From an uncultured Collinsella sp. (GTDB lineage Bacteria > Actinomycetota > Coriobacteriia > Coriobacteriales > Coriobacteriaceae), in contig CABUIE010000008.1 in the NCBI GenBank assembly GCA_902491565.1, forward strand, positions 1 through 64,000: a stretch of 64,000 nucleotides of DNA, given 5' to 3'. Shown in pieces: positions 1 to 8,764 of the stretch (position 1 is its first letter; every line of letters begins with the position of its first letter). The position numbers and the translations under genes are program-made. Under the pieces are notes generated by a model. The model saw nothing but the letters and a program-made list of their open reading frames with translations. It was not told the DNA's origin and ran no database searches.

Positions 1-110
1 CGGCCAGGAGTGTCCCCAACTACCACTCATTTAAGTACGTCCCCAATGAGTGGCCAAAGAGTGTCCCCCGCGACTATTCGTTTAAGAACGTCCCCGGCGA
101 CTAGTCAAAA
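1..110. repeat. Intergenic palindromic repeat, GGGGACGTTCTTAA family (two tandem units)
   Basis: Two adjacent units carry the reverse complement of the motif GGGGACGTTCTTAA. The first has inverted arms CCACTCATT (23-31) and AATGAGTGG (45-53) around TTAAGTACGTCCCC; the second (about 72-105) is less regular. The same architecture, an arm ending in ATT or GTT, the core, then the complementary arm, recurs at 21643, 30158 and 33724. No gene is visible in 1-224. Confidence 0.6.
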
Positions 111-224
111 ATGGGCCATGTGTCCCAGTTGTGAAGACTCCTTGAGCCGTCTGGGTATCGTGAAAGATCGCGCACTCCCCCATCATCAAAAGTGACACAC
201 GCTACCAGTTGATGGGAGGCAGCC

Positions 225-962
225 ATGGGCTTCTTTGACAAGATGTTCGAGAAGAAAGAGTGCGCGATTTGCGGTACCGAGCTGGGACTTCTAGGTAAGA
301 CAAAAATCAATGAAGGCTACCTGTGCAAAGAGTGCGCCGGCAAGCTCTCCCCCTACTTTCACGGCTATCGCTCCAGCACCGCGGACGATATCCGTGAGCA
401 ACTCGCCTACCGCGAGGCCAACGCCGAGCGCCTGGCGTCGTTCAACCCCACGCGCACGCTTTCTGCCGGGCGCACCAATATTATGCTCGATGAGGACGCG
501 GGTCTGCTGATCATCACTTCGCAGAGCCGCTGGCGCGACGCCAATCCCGACATCATCGAGTTCTCGCAGGTACTCGGCTGCGATATGGATATCGACGAGC
601 AGCGCACCGAGATCTACCGCGAGACCAAGGACGGCGAGCGCGAGAGCTACAACCCGCCGCGCTACGACCTGGATTACGACTTTAATCTGACCATCCACGT
701 CAACACGCCGTACTTTACCGAGATCAACCTGCGCGTGAACGACTCCACCATCGATCAGCGCGGCTCCATCGAATATCGCGAGGCCAAGCGCCAGGCAACC
801 GAAGTCCGCGATGCGCTGGTGCAGCTGCGCCAGGAGACGCGCGACAGCGTCGTGGCCGCCAAGGCCCCCAAAACCGCGGTGACCTGCCCCTTCTGCGGAG
901 CCACCACCATTCCCGATGCCAGTGGGCGCTGCGAATACTGCGGCGGCGCCATCGGCGCATAG
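225..962 (+). CDS. Zinc-ribbon protein, DUF4428-like N-terminus
   Basis: A 245-residue soluble protein with metal-binding Cys pairs at both ends. The N-terminal CAICG and CKECAG pairs (about residues 11-42) resemble the DUF4428 domain, and a C-terminal zinc ribbon reads CPFCG then CEYCGG (about 222-241). The middle third is beta-rich by appearance and unassigned. The start follows GGGAGG. It is the first gene of a four-gene + strand run (to 4517) with short gaps, next to a TFIIB-type zinc-ribbon membrane protein and an SPFH protein, so a role in the same membrane-associated assembly is inferred. No catalytic motif is visible. Confidence 0.8.
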   Translation: MGFFDKMFEKKECAICGTELGLLGKTKINEGYLCKECAGKLSPYFHGYRSSTADDIREQLAYREANAERLASFNPTRTLSAGRTNIMLDEDAGLLIITSQSRWRDANPDIIEFSQVLGCDMDIDEQRTEIYRETKDGERESYNPPRYDLDYDFNLTIHVNTPYFTEINLRVNDSTIDQRGSIEYREAKRQATEVRDALVQLRQETRDSVVAAKAPKTAVTCPFCGATTIPDASGRCEYCGGAIGA

Positions 963-986
963 CCTCCGGCAGCGAAAGGACCGATC

Positions 987-2309
987 ATGGCCTTCGAGAG
1001 CGTCAACTATCAATGCCCCGCGTGTGGCGGCCCCCTTCACTTTGCCAGTGCCGAGCAAAAGCTCGTCTGCGACTACTGCGATTCTCGTTTTGAAGTCGAA
1101 GAAGTCGAGGCCCTCTATCGCGAGCGCCAGGACAAGGCAGATGCCAAAGCCGATGCGGCAGCCGCAACGCCCAAGCCTGCTGTCGACGATGCCGTGCAGG
1201 AGCTGGCCCAAAACGCCGGCTACATCTGCTCGTCGTGCGGCGCCGAGCTCGTGTCCGACGGCACCGTCGCCGTCACCACCTGCCCGTACTGCGGCAACTC
1301 CGCCGTGGCGCCCGGCCAGCTCTCTGGCGACTTCTCGCCCGACCTGGTGATTCCGTTTAAGCTCGGGCGCGATGACGTCACGGCCGCACTCAAGGAACAC
1401 TACAAGGGCAAGATCTTGCTGCCCAAGAGCTTTGTCACCGGCAACCATATCGACGAGGTCCAAGGTGTCTACGTGCCGTTCTGGCTCTACGGCGCCCGCG
1501 TTGACGGCGAAGTGTACTTTGACGCGACCAACGAGACCGTGACCGAGGAATCCGACCGCACCGTCACGACCACCGACCACTACGATGCCTATCGCAAGGG
1601 CAATATCTCGTTTAAGCGCGTGCCCGTCGACGGATCATCCAAGATGCCCGACGGCCACATGGACGCCATCGAGCCGTTTGACTACGACGCACTGCGTCCG
1701 TTCTCGGTCGCATATATGCCCGGCTACATCGCCAACCGTTACGACGAGGACTGCGAGACCTGCAAGGCGCGCGCCGAGCGCCGCATGGAAGAAAGCACGA
1801 TCTCGGCCCTGCGCGAGACCGTCGTCGACGAATACGACGATGCCACGGTCGAAAGCAAGCAGCTCGACTACACCTGGGAAGACAGCGACTACGCCCTGTT
1901 CCCCGTCTGGATGCTCTCCACCTCGTGGAACGGCAAGAGCTACCTGTTTGCCATGAACGGCCAGACCGGCCGCTTGGTCGGCGAGCTCCCCTGCTCCAAG
2001 CCCAAGCTCGCCATCGCCTCGGTGCTGTTCTTTGTGATCGGATTTATCCTCTCCCAGATTCTCTTTATGGGTGAGAACGCCTTCGATCCGGATTACCTCA
2101 CCTTTGATATCGAGGGCATCCTCATCAACATCATCGCGCCGCTGATCATCGTGATTATCGGAGACGTGCTACTGGTAGGCCAGCTCAAGACAGCCAACGA
2201 AGCAACCCATGCCGATGAGTATTGTGGCGAGCTCGACCTGACCGAGAAGCACGACACCTTCAGCCACACCGAGACCACCGTTGTCATGAAAGACGACAAG
2301 GACGACTAA
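987..2309 (+). CDS. TFIIB-type zinc-ribbon membrane protein (YdjG-like)
   Basis: A 440-residue protein with two zinc ribbons near the N-terminus (CPACGG/CDYCD at about 10-33; CSSCG/CPYCGN at about 82-106), a long soluble middle, and two hydrophobic segments near the C-terminus (about 337-357 and 375-397). The start follows AAAGGA. This matches the TFIIB-type zinc-ribbon family that includes Bacillus subtilis YdjG. There, YdjG, YdjH and the SPFH protein YdjI link PspA to the membrane. The next gene here is the SPFH partner, 48 bp downstream, which supports the comparison. No pspA homologue lies in the window. Function is inferred from family and context. Confidence 0.82.
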   Translation: MAFESVNYQCPACGGPLHFASAEQKLVCDYCDSRFEVEEVEALYRERQDKADAKADAAAATPKPAVDDAVQELAQNAGYICSSCGAELVSDGTVAVTTCPYCGNSAVAPGQLSGDFSPDLVIPFKLGRDDVTAALKEHYKGKILLPKSFVTGNHIDEVQGVYVPFWLYGARVDGEVYFDATNETVTEESDRTVTTTDHYDAYRKGNISFKRVPVDGSSKMPDGHMDAIEPFDYDALRPFSVAYMPGYIANRYDEDCETCKARAERRMEESTISALRETVVDEYDDATVESKQLDYTWEDSDYALFPVWMLSTSWNGKSYLFAMNGQTGRLVGELPCSKPKLAIASVLFFVIGFILSQILFMGENAFDPDYLTFDIEGILINIIAPLIIVIIGDVLLVGQLKTANEATHADEYCGELDLTEKHDTFSHTETTVVMKDDKDD

Positions 2310-2357
2310 GCAATCCAACCAATACCACCCGGCCTTTGACGAGAAAGGAAGATCACC

Positions 2358-3593
2358 ATGGGACTCTTGAAAGCTGGATTGGGAGCTGCCGGCGGCGTCA
2401 TGGCCGACCAGTGGAAGGAATTTATCTACTGCGAATCGATGCCTGCCGACGTCTTGGCCTGCAAGGGCAGCAAACGTACCGGTGGCCGCAGCTCCAACAC
2501 GCGCGGCGAGGACAACGTCATCTCCAACGGCTCGGTCATCGCCGTCAACGACGGCCAGGGCATGCTCGTGGTGCAAAACGGCAAGATCATCGAAGTCGCG
2601 CTGGAGCCCGGTGAGTTCGTCTTCGATACCGGCAGCGAGCCGAGCGTCTTTAGCGGCAACCTGGGCGATTCCATCAAGGAGACCTTCGCCAATATCGGCA
2701 GCCGCTTTACCTTTGGCGGCGACGCGGGCAAGGACCAGCGTGTCTACTTCATCAACACCAAGGAGATCATCGGCAACAAGTACGGCACCGCCTCGCCCGT
2801 GCCCTTCCGCGTGGTCGATAACAACATCGGTCTGGATGTCGACATCTCCGTGCGCTGCAACGGCGAGTATTCGTACCGTATCACCAACCCGCTGCTGTTC
2901 TACACCAATGTGTGCGGCAACGTGACCGATAGCTACACGCGCGATAAGATCGACAGCCAGCTTAAGTCCGAGCTGCTCACCGCTCTGCAGCCCGCCTTTG
3001 CCAAGATCTCGGAGATGGGTATCCGCTACAGCGCCATCCCCGGCCACACCACCGAGCTCGCCCGCGCGCTCAACGAGGTCCTCTCGGCCGACTGGCGCGA
3101 CCTGCGCGGCGTCGAGATCGTGAGCTTTGGCGTCAACTCCATCGCCGCCTCGCAAGAGGACGAGCAAATGATCAAGGACCTGCAGAAGGCCGCGGTCATG
3201 CGCGATCCCACCATGGCAGCCGCCAACATCGCCAGCGCCCAGAGCGATGCGATGCGCGCAGCAGCCGCCAACCCCAACGGCGCGATGGCAGGCTTTATGG
3301 GCATGGGCATGGCAGGTGGCATGGGCGGCATGAATGCCAGCCAGCTGTTCGCCGCCGGCCAGGCACAGCAGCAGGCCGCCCCGCAGCCGGCTCCGGCACC
3401 CGCCCCGGCTCCTGCCGCCGCACCTGCGGCCGGCACATGGACCTGCAGCTGCGGCGCCACCAACACCGGCAAGTTCTGCTCCGAGTGCGGCAGTCCCGCG
3501 CCCACCCCGGCACCGGCCAAGTGGTTCTGCCCCAACTGCGGCAGCGAAAACGGCGGCAAGTTCTGCAGCAACTGCGGAACGCCCCGGCCCTAA
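2358..3593 (+). CDS. SPFH domain / virion-core-like protein with C-terminal zinc ribbons (YdjI-like)
   Basis: A 411-residue protein: an SPFH-like domain over about residues 20-270, a Met/Gly/Ala-rich stretch (about 310-335), a Pro-Ala repeat linker (about 340-358), then two zinc ribbons (CSCGATN..CSECG and CPNCGSEN..CSNCG) up to the C-terminus. It resembles the virion-core-protein-like SPFH family represented by B. subtilis YdjI. Such proteins oligomerise and scaffold membrane complexes. No signal peptide or obvious membrane helix is seen, so membrane contact probably goes through the upstream two-TM zinc-ribbon protein. The start is preceded by AAAGGAAG. Operon position supports a shared role in envelope stress. 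Confidence 0.87.
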   Translation: MGLLKAGLGAAGGVMADQWKEFIYCESMPADVLACKGSKRTGGRSSNTRGEDNVISNGSVIAVNDGQGMLVVQNGKIIEVALEPGEFVFDTGSEPSVFSGNLGDSIKETFANIGSRFTFGGDAGKDQRVYFINTKEIIGNKYGTASPVPFRVVDNNIGLDVDISVRCNGEYSYRITNPLLFYTNVCGNVTDSYTRDKIDSQLKSELLTALQPAFAKISEMGIRYSAIPGHTTELARALNEVLSADWRDLRGVEIVSFGVNSIAASQEDEQMIKDLQKAAVMRDPTMAAANIASAQSDAMRAAAANPNGAMAGFMGMGMAGGMGGMNASQLFAAGQAQQQAAPQPAPAPAPAPAAAPAAGTWTCSCGATNTGKFCSECGSPAPTPAPAKWFCPNCGSENGGKFCSNCGTPRP

Positions 3594-3674
3594 CCCCTTT
3601 ATCTGGTAATTGGCGGGGAGGTCCGCCACCCCCGCATTTGCTTCTATGGGTTTCGTTCGATGAAGGAGGACACC

Positions 3675-4517
3675 ATGAAGACAACGTTCAAAAAGTCCGT
3701 ACTCGCATTTCTGACATGCGTCCTGGCGCTTGCCTTTGCCCTGACGGGCTGCAGCGGCGGCGGCAAGGACCCCAAGGCCAACTTCGTCGGCAGCTGGGAA
3801 CTCTCGGGTGGAACCATGGAGGGCGAAGAGCTGACCGATGAGTACATGAAGATGCTCGAGGATTGGGGTGTCCACTGCATCCTGATTCTCGATGAGGACG
3901 GTACAGGCGCCCTCGACCTGTTCCTTGAAGTCGTCGACCTTAAATGGGAGGCAAAGGACGCCACCACCGTAACCATCACCGCCGAAGACGAGTCGCATGA
4001 CATGAAGCTCAAGGACGGAAAACTCATCCTCGAAGAAGATGATGGCAATCTTGTCTTTACCAAGTCCGACAAGGACCTGTCCGGTACGGTGAAGAAGGAT
4101 CGCGAGGCGGCCGAGAAGGAAGAGGAGATCGATGAGGCCGTCGAAGACGACGATGTCCAGAGCGTCGAAATCTCCCCCGCCGTCACCGTCGCCGATGACG
4201 ATCTGTGCACCATCACCATCACCGAGAAGTTCAAGGACGACTGGGGCGACATCGGCTTTGTCGTCAACATCACCAACAAGAGCGACAAGGACCTGACCTT
4301 CTACGCTCCTTCCGGCAAGACCAACGTCAACGGCACCATGAAGGAACCCTGGTTCTCGGCTCACCTGATGCCCGGTACCAACGCCACCGAGGAATTCACC
4401 TTCTCGAAGGGCACGCTCGATAGCCTTGATGACCTCGTCAATACGACCATCGGCATCGACGCCTACCTGACCGATTCCTACGAGGACGTCGCCTCCTACA
4501 CCGCGACCATCGCGTAG
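3675..4517 (+). CDS. Predicted lipoprotein, unknown function
   Basis: A 280-residue secreted lipoprotein. The start at 3675 is chosen over an in-frame ATG at 3660 because AAGGAGG lies between the two. The signal peptide has a basic start, a hydrophobic core and the lipobox LTGC, followed by a Ser/Gly/Lys linker. The mature part contains an N-terminal region of about 110 residues with the look of a lipocalin/DUF-type beta domain (FVGSWELSGG), an acidic Lys/Glu/Asp linker (about 140-160), and a C-terminal beta-rich domain resembling DUF4352/DUF5067-type secreted domains. It is last in the zinc-ribbon/SPFH operon, and a strong terminator follows. Function is unknown. Confidence 0.8.
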   Translation: MKTTFKKSVLAFLTCVLALAFALTGCSGGGKDPKANFVGSWELSGGTMEGEELTDEYMKMLEDWGVHCILILDEDGTGALDLFLEVVDLKWEAKDATTVTITAEDESHDMKLKDGKLILEEDDGNLVFTKSDKDLSGTVKKDREAAEKEEEIDEAVEDDDVQSVEISPAVTVADDDLCTITITEKFKDDWGDIGFVVNITNKSDKDLTFYAPSGKTNVNGTMKEPWFSAHLMPGTNATEEFTFSKGTLDSLDDLVNTTIGIDAYLTDSYEDVASYTATIA

Positions 4518-4565
4518 CGGCAGACCACGACAGCCGCGGATTGGCGGACACATCCGCGCACACCA

Positions 4566-4605
4566 GGCGGGGCCGCAGGAGTTGATCCTGCGGCCCCGCC
4601 GCTTT
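4566..4605 (+). terminator. Terminator after the SPFH operon
   Basis: A 15-bp perfect GC-rich stem, GGCGGGGCCGCAGGA (4566-4580) paired with 4586-4600, with a 5-nt loop and then GCTTTA. It lies between convergent genes and may serve both strands. Confidence 0.8.
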
Positions 4606-4625
4606 ATGCCGATGCGTAACGAGCG

Positions 4626-5246
4626 CTAGCGCTCCATGTTGGGAACGATGCTGCCCTCCGTTACTGCGCGCACGGCCAAGCGCATGATGTTGTCGTAGCC
4701 GGTCTTATTGAGAATCTCCGAGATGCGGCGTTTGATGGTGCCCTCGCTCATAAACAGCTCGGCCGCGATCTCGCGGCGGCTTTTACCCTCGCAGGCAAGG
4801 CGCAAGATCGACAGCTCGACATCGTCGAGGGCCGCCGTGCCCGAGAAGATGCTCTCGGGCGGCTTGGGAAACGTGCAGTAACCCGCCAGCGTGGAGCGCA
4901 TCACGGCGAATAGCTCGTCGATACCAACGTTCTTGTACACAAAGCTGTCGACGCCCGCCTCGCGCGCCTGGTCCACAAAGGTGATTTCGGGCATACCCGT
5001 CATGATAATGACGCGGCACTCGGGCAGTTGTTCTTTGATGCGCGCCGCCGCCACGATGCCGTTGGAATCATGCTCGGTACATACGTCCATCAGTATCATG
5101 TCCGGGCGCTCCTTAAGCACAACGTCCAAGGCATCCGAGGCGTCGGCGATCGCGGCAACAACCGTCATGTCGGGCTGGCCACCGACGGAGCGCGCGAGGC
5201 TCTCGCGCAAGATAGCCTGGTCTTCGACGATTAACACGCGAATCAT
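4626..5246 (-). CDS. LuxR-family response regulator
   Basis: A 206-residue two-component regulator. The N-terminal receiver begins VLIVEDQ (acidic pocket), has the phospho-acceptor Asp in LMDV (about 54) and the conserved Lys in VYKN. The C-terminal LuxR-type helix-turn-helix contains LSILRLACEGKSRREIAAEL. Its start overlaps the stop of the upstream histidine kinase by 4 bp and follows AGGAGA, so the pair is translationally coupled and presumably cognate. Targets are not evident from this window. Confidence 0.92.
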   Translation of the reverse strand: MIRVLIVEDQAILRESLARSVGGQPDMTVVAAIADASDALDVVLKERPDMILMDVCTEHDSNGIVAAARIKEQLPECRVIIMTGMPEITFVDQAREAGVDSFVYKNVGIDELFAVMRSTLAGYCTFPKPPESIFSGTAALDDVELSILRLACEGKSRREIAAELFMSEGTIKRRISEILNKTGYDNIMRLAVRAVTEGSIVPNMER

Positions 5247-6742
5247 GAACTTCTCCTTTGGACTGTGGCGCTGGAGGCGAGCGGGATGGACACCGTAAGC
5301 GTGAAGGGCGGGGCGGTGTGGACTTCCAGGCTGCCGCCCAGATTCTGTGCGACATGCCTCATACCTGGGATACCCGTTCCCTCGCGATACGATACGGGTG
5401 CAGGCGCGCCGTCGTTAGAAACGACCATCCGCGCGACAGCGCCGTCTTCCGTCCCCTCCTGCCACAGGCGCACATGGACCTGATGGGCCTGTGCATGCTT
5501 GGTGGCATTGGTCGAGGCTTCGCGGATAATCTGCAAAAATGCTGCGGCGACACGCGCGTCGTTTGGCAGCTCGCCCTCCACATCGATCTGCACGCTCACC
5601 AGGCCAAAGGCATGGACGATATCGCCCAATTGCTCTGCCGGTTCGGTGTCGCCCCCGCTGCGCAGATCGGCAGCGATTGAGCGCAGCAGCGGGTCGATCT
5701 GCTCGAGTGACTCGTCATCCAGGCGCCCTTCCTCCAGATAACGATGGAGAATGGACAGGCGCTGCCCGATCACGTCGTGCACGCGAGCGCGCATACGCAG
5801 ATAGGCCGCATTGTCAGCAACTTTTTTGACTTCTTCGATCTGGGCTTGGAGCTCTTGGCCCGCAAGCTCAAGCAGGTGGTTGGCTTGCGCTAGGCGATCA
5901 TGGGCATGCGCATACTCTGTTACATCCAGACCGATAATGCGCTCGAAGAGGCGGCCCGAAACCATAACGTCATCGTGCACGAACAAGCGAATCTCGGCGG
6001 GAGAAACCTCGGCCACAACGCGCGCCTCACCAAAACGGTCCAGATTAATCCGCACACGGTTCCTGCTGCTTTCGGGCATTTGCATGCTGAGTTTGCGCAG
6101 GTCGTTCCATGTACCGCTCATATCGCCTAGGTCGGTGGGCATATGAAGCTCCACTAGGTTTTTGCGCATGCAGCGGTTCATGAGCAGCGGACGGCCCCTC
6201 GGGTCCAGATACAGGATGCCCACGGGAATCACGTTGATGGTCTCGATCGTCGAGAACATGGTGATATCCTCCTGGCGGTTACGGACGTCCATCAAGAGCG
6301 CCGCGATGGAACGGAACAGGAAAAACGCTCCCTCTGCGATAAGGACCGTGGTCCACGCCGAGCCCATGGCAAAAACCACCGGCGGTGTAACGGCGACAAC
6401 AAGCAGCAGCTCGACCAGCATGACGGGGCGACGATAGCGCACCATAAGTACCACGCCATAGGCAAAGATCGCGGCATTGAGCCACAGCACTCCGCCCATT
6501 GCCCTGGCGCAAACGTCAAGCGGCGCCACCAGATACGAGCCAGACGACGCGAATAAGATGAGCGCCGAAATCATCAGGTGAAGCACAAGACTCGCCTCGT
6601 AGGCGCAAATCACCTTACGGTTATAGGACGAGCGGCGCGATGCGATGAGCGGGACGTGGATCGTCTGCAGACACGCAGCCAGGGCAAAGACAACATCGAG
6701 CGCAACGATTTGGGGAAGGATGAGCGAAATCTGCATCGTCAC
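5243..6742 (-). CDS. Sensor histidine kinase, membrane-bound
   Basis: A 499-residue kinase. About six hydrophobic segments fill residues 5-175, followed by a PAS-like region (IPVGILYLDPRGRPLLMN), a coiled linker, a dimerisation helix with HDVIGQRLSILHR around the likely phospho-His (about 335), and a HATPase domain with N-box REASTNATKHA and a glycine-rich GTGIPGM. This layout suits NarL/LuxR-type partners such as the adjacent regulator. The GTG start at 6742 overlaps the stop of the upstream gene as GTGA. The stimulus is unknown. Confidence 0.88.
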   Translation of the reverse strand: MTMQISLILPQIVALDVVFALAACLQTIHVPLIASRRSSYNRKVICAYEASLVLHLMISALILFASSGSYLVAPLDVCARAMGGVLWLNAAIFAYGVVLMVRYRRPVMLVELLLVVAVTPPVVFAMGSAWTTVLIAEGAFFLFRSIAALLMDVRNRQEDITMFSTIETINVIPVGILYLDPRGRPLLMNRCMRKNLVELHMPTDLGDMSGTWNDLRKLSMQMPESSRNRVRINLDRFGEARVVAEVSPAEIRLFVHDDVMVSGRLFERIIGLDVTEYAHAHDRLAQANHLLELAGQELQAQIEEVKKVADNAAYLRMRARVHDVIGQRLSILHRYLEEGRLDDESLEQIDPLLRSIAADLRSGGDTEPAEQLGDIVHAFGLVSVQIDVEGELPNDARVAAAFLQIIREASTNATKHAQAHQVHVRLWQEGTEDGAVARMVVSNDGAPAPVSYREGTGIPGMRHVAQNLGGSLEVHTAPPFTLTVSIPLASSATVQRRSS

Positions 6743-8622
6743 TCACCCGCCCTCGGCATCAAGACGATCATGCGCAGCTGGCCGGGCTCGCCCTCAAGGC
6801 GGTATGCCACGTTGCGCCCTTGCAGAGCGCTTTCGAGCTCTTGCGCGGCGGGCGTCTGCGAAAGATCTTCATTATCGTTGGAAAAAAGCGTGGCGCGCAG
6901 CTCGACACTGCATCGGTCATGGTCGCCCAAGTGATACATAAGCGCCGGATGGTCGGTGGTGTAGGCAAAAAACGCAAAGTCATACACGCAGTCGTACAGG
7001 GCGCTTACCGTACTGGCGTGCATCGGGCGCCGTATGGCGATAATCGAAGCGCAATCGATATCGATGGTGCGCAGGTCGCTTGCGAGCTCGTTGGCAATGA
7101 GCTGAATGCGGTCGCGGTCAAAACCGCTCTCCCCGTGCTGCGCCAACGTGAGCGACCCCTTGCGTTTGCAATAGGCGACAAGCATCTTGGCGCGCTGCAG
7201 CATGCGGTAACGCTCGTGCGAAGACGCCTCGTCGGTCAACGGCGGCAGCGAGCTCAGCAGGTCGTGCATCCCTTCGAGCGCGCGGGCAAGCGCCTGGTCC
7301 ACGTCTTGGACCAGCAAGGTCTCGGCCTCTTGATCTGCCAGGTGCGTCTTAAGGTCGTAGTCGGCAGCGAGCAGCTCGTTTTGACACTGCAGCTCCATGC
7401 GACGGTGTGCCAGTTCACGGTTAAGCTCGTTGAGATCCGACACGTCTTGGGCAAGCAGGGCCGATCCGCCCAGCAGCGGAAAGGCTCGGTACATTACATC
7501 GGGATTGGACTCCACGGCAAAGGCATGGGCGCGGCTGTGCGCCTGGGTCCGCAACTCCTCGCGCACGCCTACCGGCATTGGCTTTGACACTGGCGTGGCA
7601 TAGACTTCCTGCAGGTCGCGCGTTAGAACTTTGAGGTCAAGCGGCAAGGTGTCGAAAATGCCGGCGATGTCGTGATATGACGGAACGACACCGCAATCGA
7701 GACAGATTTCCATCGCCACCACGCACAAGACGCAATAGACGAGCGAGAAGTTGAGCCTCCATGCCCAGGGCACGCGCAACGCATATGAGATGGCAAAGAA
7801 CGCGCCGCCCAGCAGCACGAGCGCCGCCGTGCCCGAGAAACGTTGGATGCGAAAGGACGAGGACCGGCCCACCAGGATAAAAAAGGCCACAAAGTTAAAG
7901 GCCGTCCACACGAGGACGGCGAAATAACCCCAGCCGTACGTGTAATCGTTGCTCCAGGTGTCACTTGTACGGTCAAAGTGGAAGACCTGCTGGTGAAAAT
8001 CGTTGGTGAGCACAAATCCGATAAGCAGGATAGCCATAATCCACAGCGCAGCGCAGTAGCGGCGACCCAGGCGGTGTTGCTCCAGGCCCGCAAGGCGCAG
8101 ACCACACAACTGGTAGAGCAGCGGAATGAGCGTCATGGGCACGTAGTACAGGTACCACAGCACGGTGGCATAGAACGGCGTGAACGACTTGTACTTGAGA
8201 ATGACTTCGATCATCCACAGGGCGCAGATGGTGGCGATGGCAACAAGACGGCGGCGCAACACATAGTCCAAACAGCGCAGATAGACCGATACGCCCCAGA
8301 TCGAAAATGCAATTGCGGCAACAAGCAACGGCAGAGAGCTCGAATGGACGAGCGCATCCACGACCTCTTCGGACACCTCGCTATAGGCGGGCACGGCGTT
8401 AGAAAGTTTGGGGTCGAAGGCGAACAGCGCCGGCAAGACTGCCAAAAGCATGAGGAACAGTGCGGTGATGGCGCCGGCGATAGCGAAGACGCGGTGACGG
8501 TACGCCTGATGTGTTATGCCAACAAGGAATCGCGGCATGGCGAAGAGCCTGCCGCCCCTGGGATCCGCCACGGGTGCGGATCGGGCGGCCGCGTTGCCGA
8601 TATGTCGCTCGCGGGTACCCAT
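6739..8622 (-). CDS. Membrane sensor with 7TM N-terminus and degenerate kinase-like C-terminus
   Basis: A 627-residue protein. Roughly eight hydrophobic segments occupy the N-terminal half, in the style of the histidine-kinase N-terminal 7TM sensor region. The C-terminal half has coiled and HATPase-like portions (VSALYDCVYDFAFF where an N-box would be) but no clear phospho-acceptor His motif and no GxG nucleotide-binding loops. It is the first gene of a three-gene operon overlapping a full kinase, so it may be a sensory partner. The ATG at 8622 is preferred: a longer frame begins with TTG at 8691 inside the preceding terminator, and an ATG at 8538 is also possible. No strong RBS is seen. Confidence 0.7.
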   Translation of the reverse strand: MGTRERHIGNAAARSAPVADPRGGRLFAMPRFLVGITHQAYRHRVFAIAGAITALFLMLLAVLPALFAFDPKLSNAVPAYSEVSEEVVDALVHSSSLPLLVAAIAFSIWGVSVYLRCLDYVLRRRLVAIATICALWMIEVILKYKSFTPFYATVLWYLYYVPMTLIPLLYQLCGLRLAGLEQHRLGRRYCAALWIMAILLIGFVLTNDFHQQVFHFDRTSDTWSNDYTYGWGYFAVLVWTAFNFVAFFILVGRSSSFRIQRFSGTAALVLLGGAFFAISYALRVPWAWRLNFSLVYCVLCVVAMEICLDCGVVPSYHDIAGIFDTLPLDLKVLTRDLQEVYATPVSKPMPVGVREELRTQAHSRAHAFAVESNPDVMYRAFPLLGGSALLAQDVSDLNELNRELAHRRMELQCQNELLAADYDLKTHLADQEAETLLVQDVDQALARALEGMHDLLSSLPPLTDEASSHERYRMLQRAKMLVAYCKRKGSLTLAQHGESGFDRDRIQLIANELASDLRTIDIDCASIIAIRRPMHASTVSALYDCVYDFAFFAYTTDHPALMYHLGDHDRCSVELRATLFSNDNEDLSQTPAAQELESALQGRNVAYRLEGEPGQLRMIVLMPRAGE

Positions 8623-8689
8623 AGTGCTTTTAGTGTACCGACAGATGGGTCGAAAAAGCGGGCCGCATGTCCCAAAATCCGCAGACGGC

Positions 8690-8728
8690 AAGGCGCCCGG
8701 CGAGCATTAACTACTCGCCGGGCGCCTT
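8690..8728 (-). terminator. Terminator after the GH1 gene
   Basis: A 15-bp perfect stem (AAGGCGCCCGGCGAG, 8690-8704, pairing with 8714-8728) with a 9-nt loop lies 36 bp downstream of the 6-phospho-beta-glucosidase stop. There is no long T run. Confidence 0.7.
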
Positions 8729-8764
8729 GGTTAGGAGACTCTGAAGTTGAGTGTCTCAGCTTCC

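Noticed and set aside
2169..4553. Long antisense open frame opposite the SPFH operon
   Set aside because: It mirrors real genes with clear domains and RBS on the other strand; its own translation is low-complexity Gly/Val/Ala with no motif.
8623..8691. Extended start (TTG at 8691) for the 7TM sensor
   Set aside because: It would begin inside the stem of the preceding terminator and lacks an RBS.
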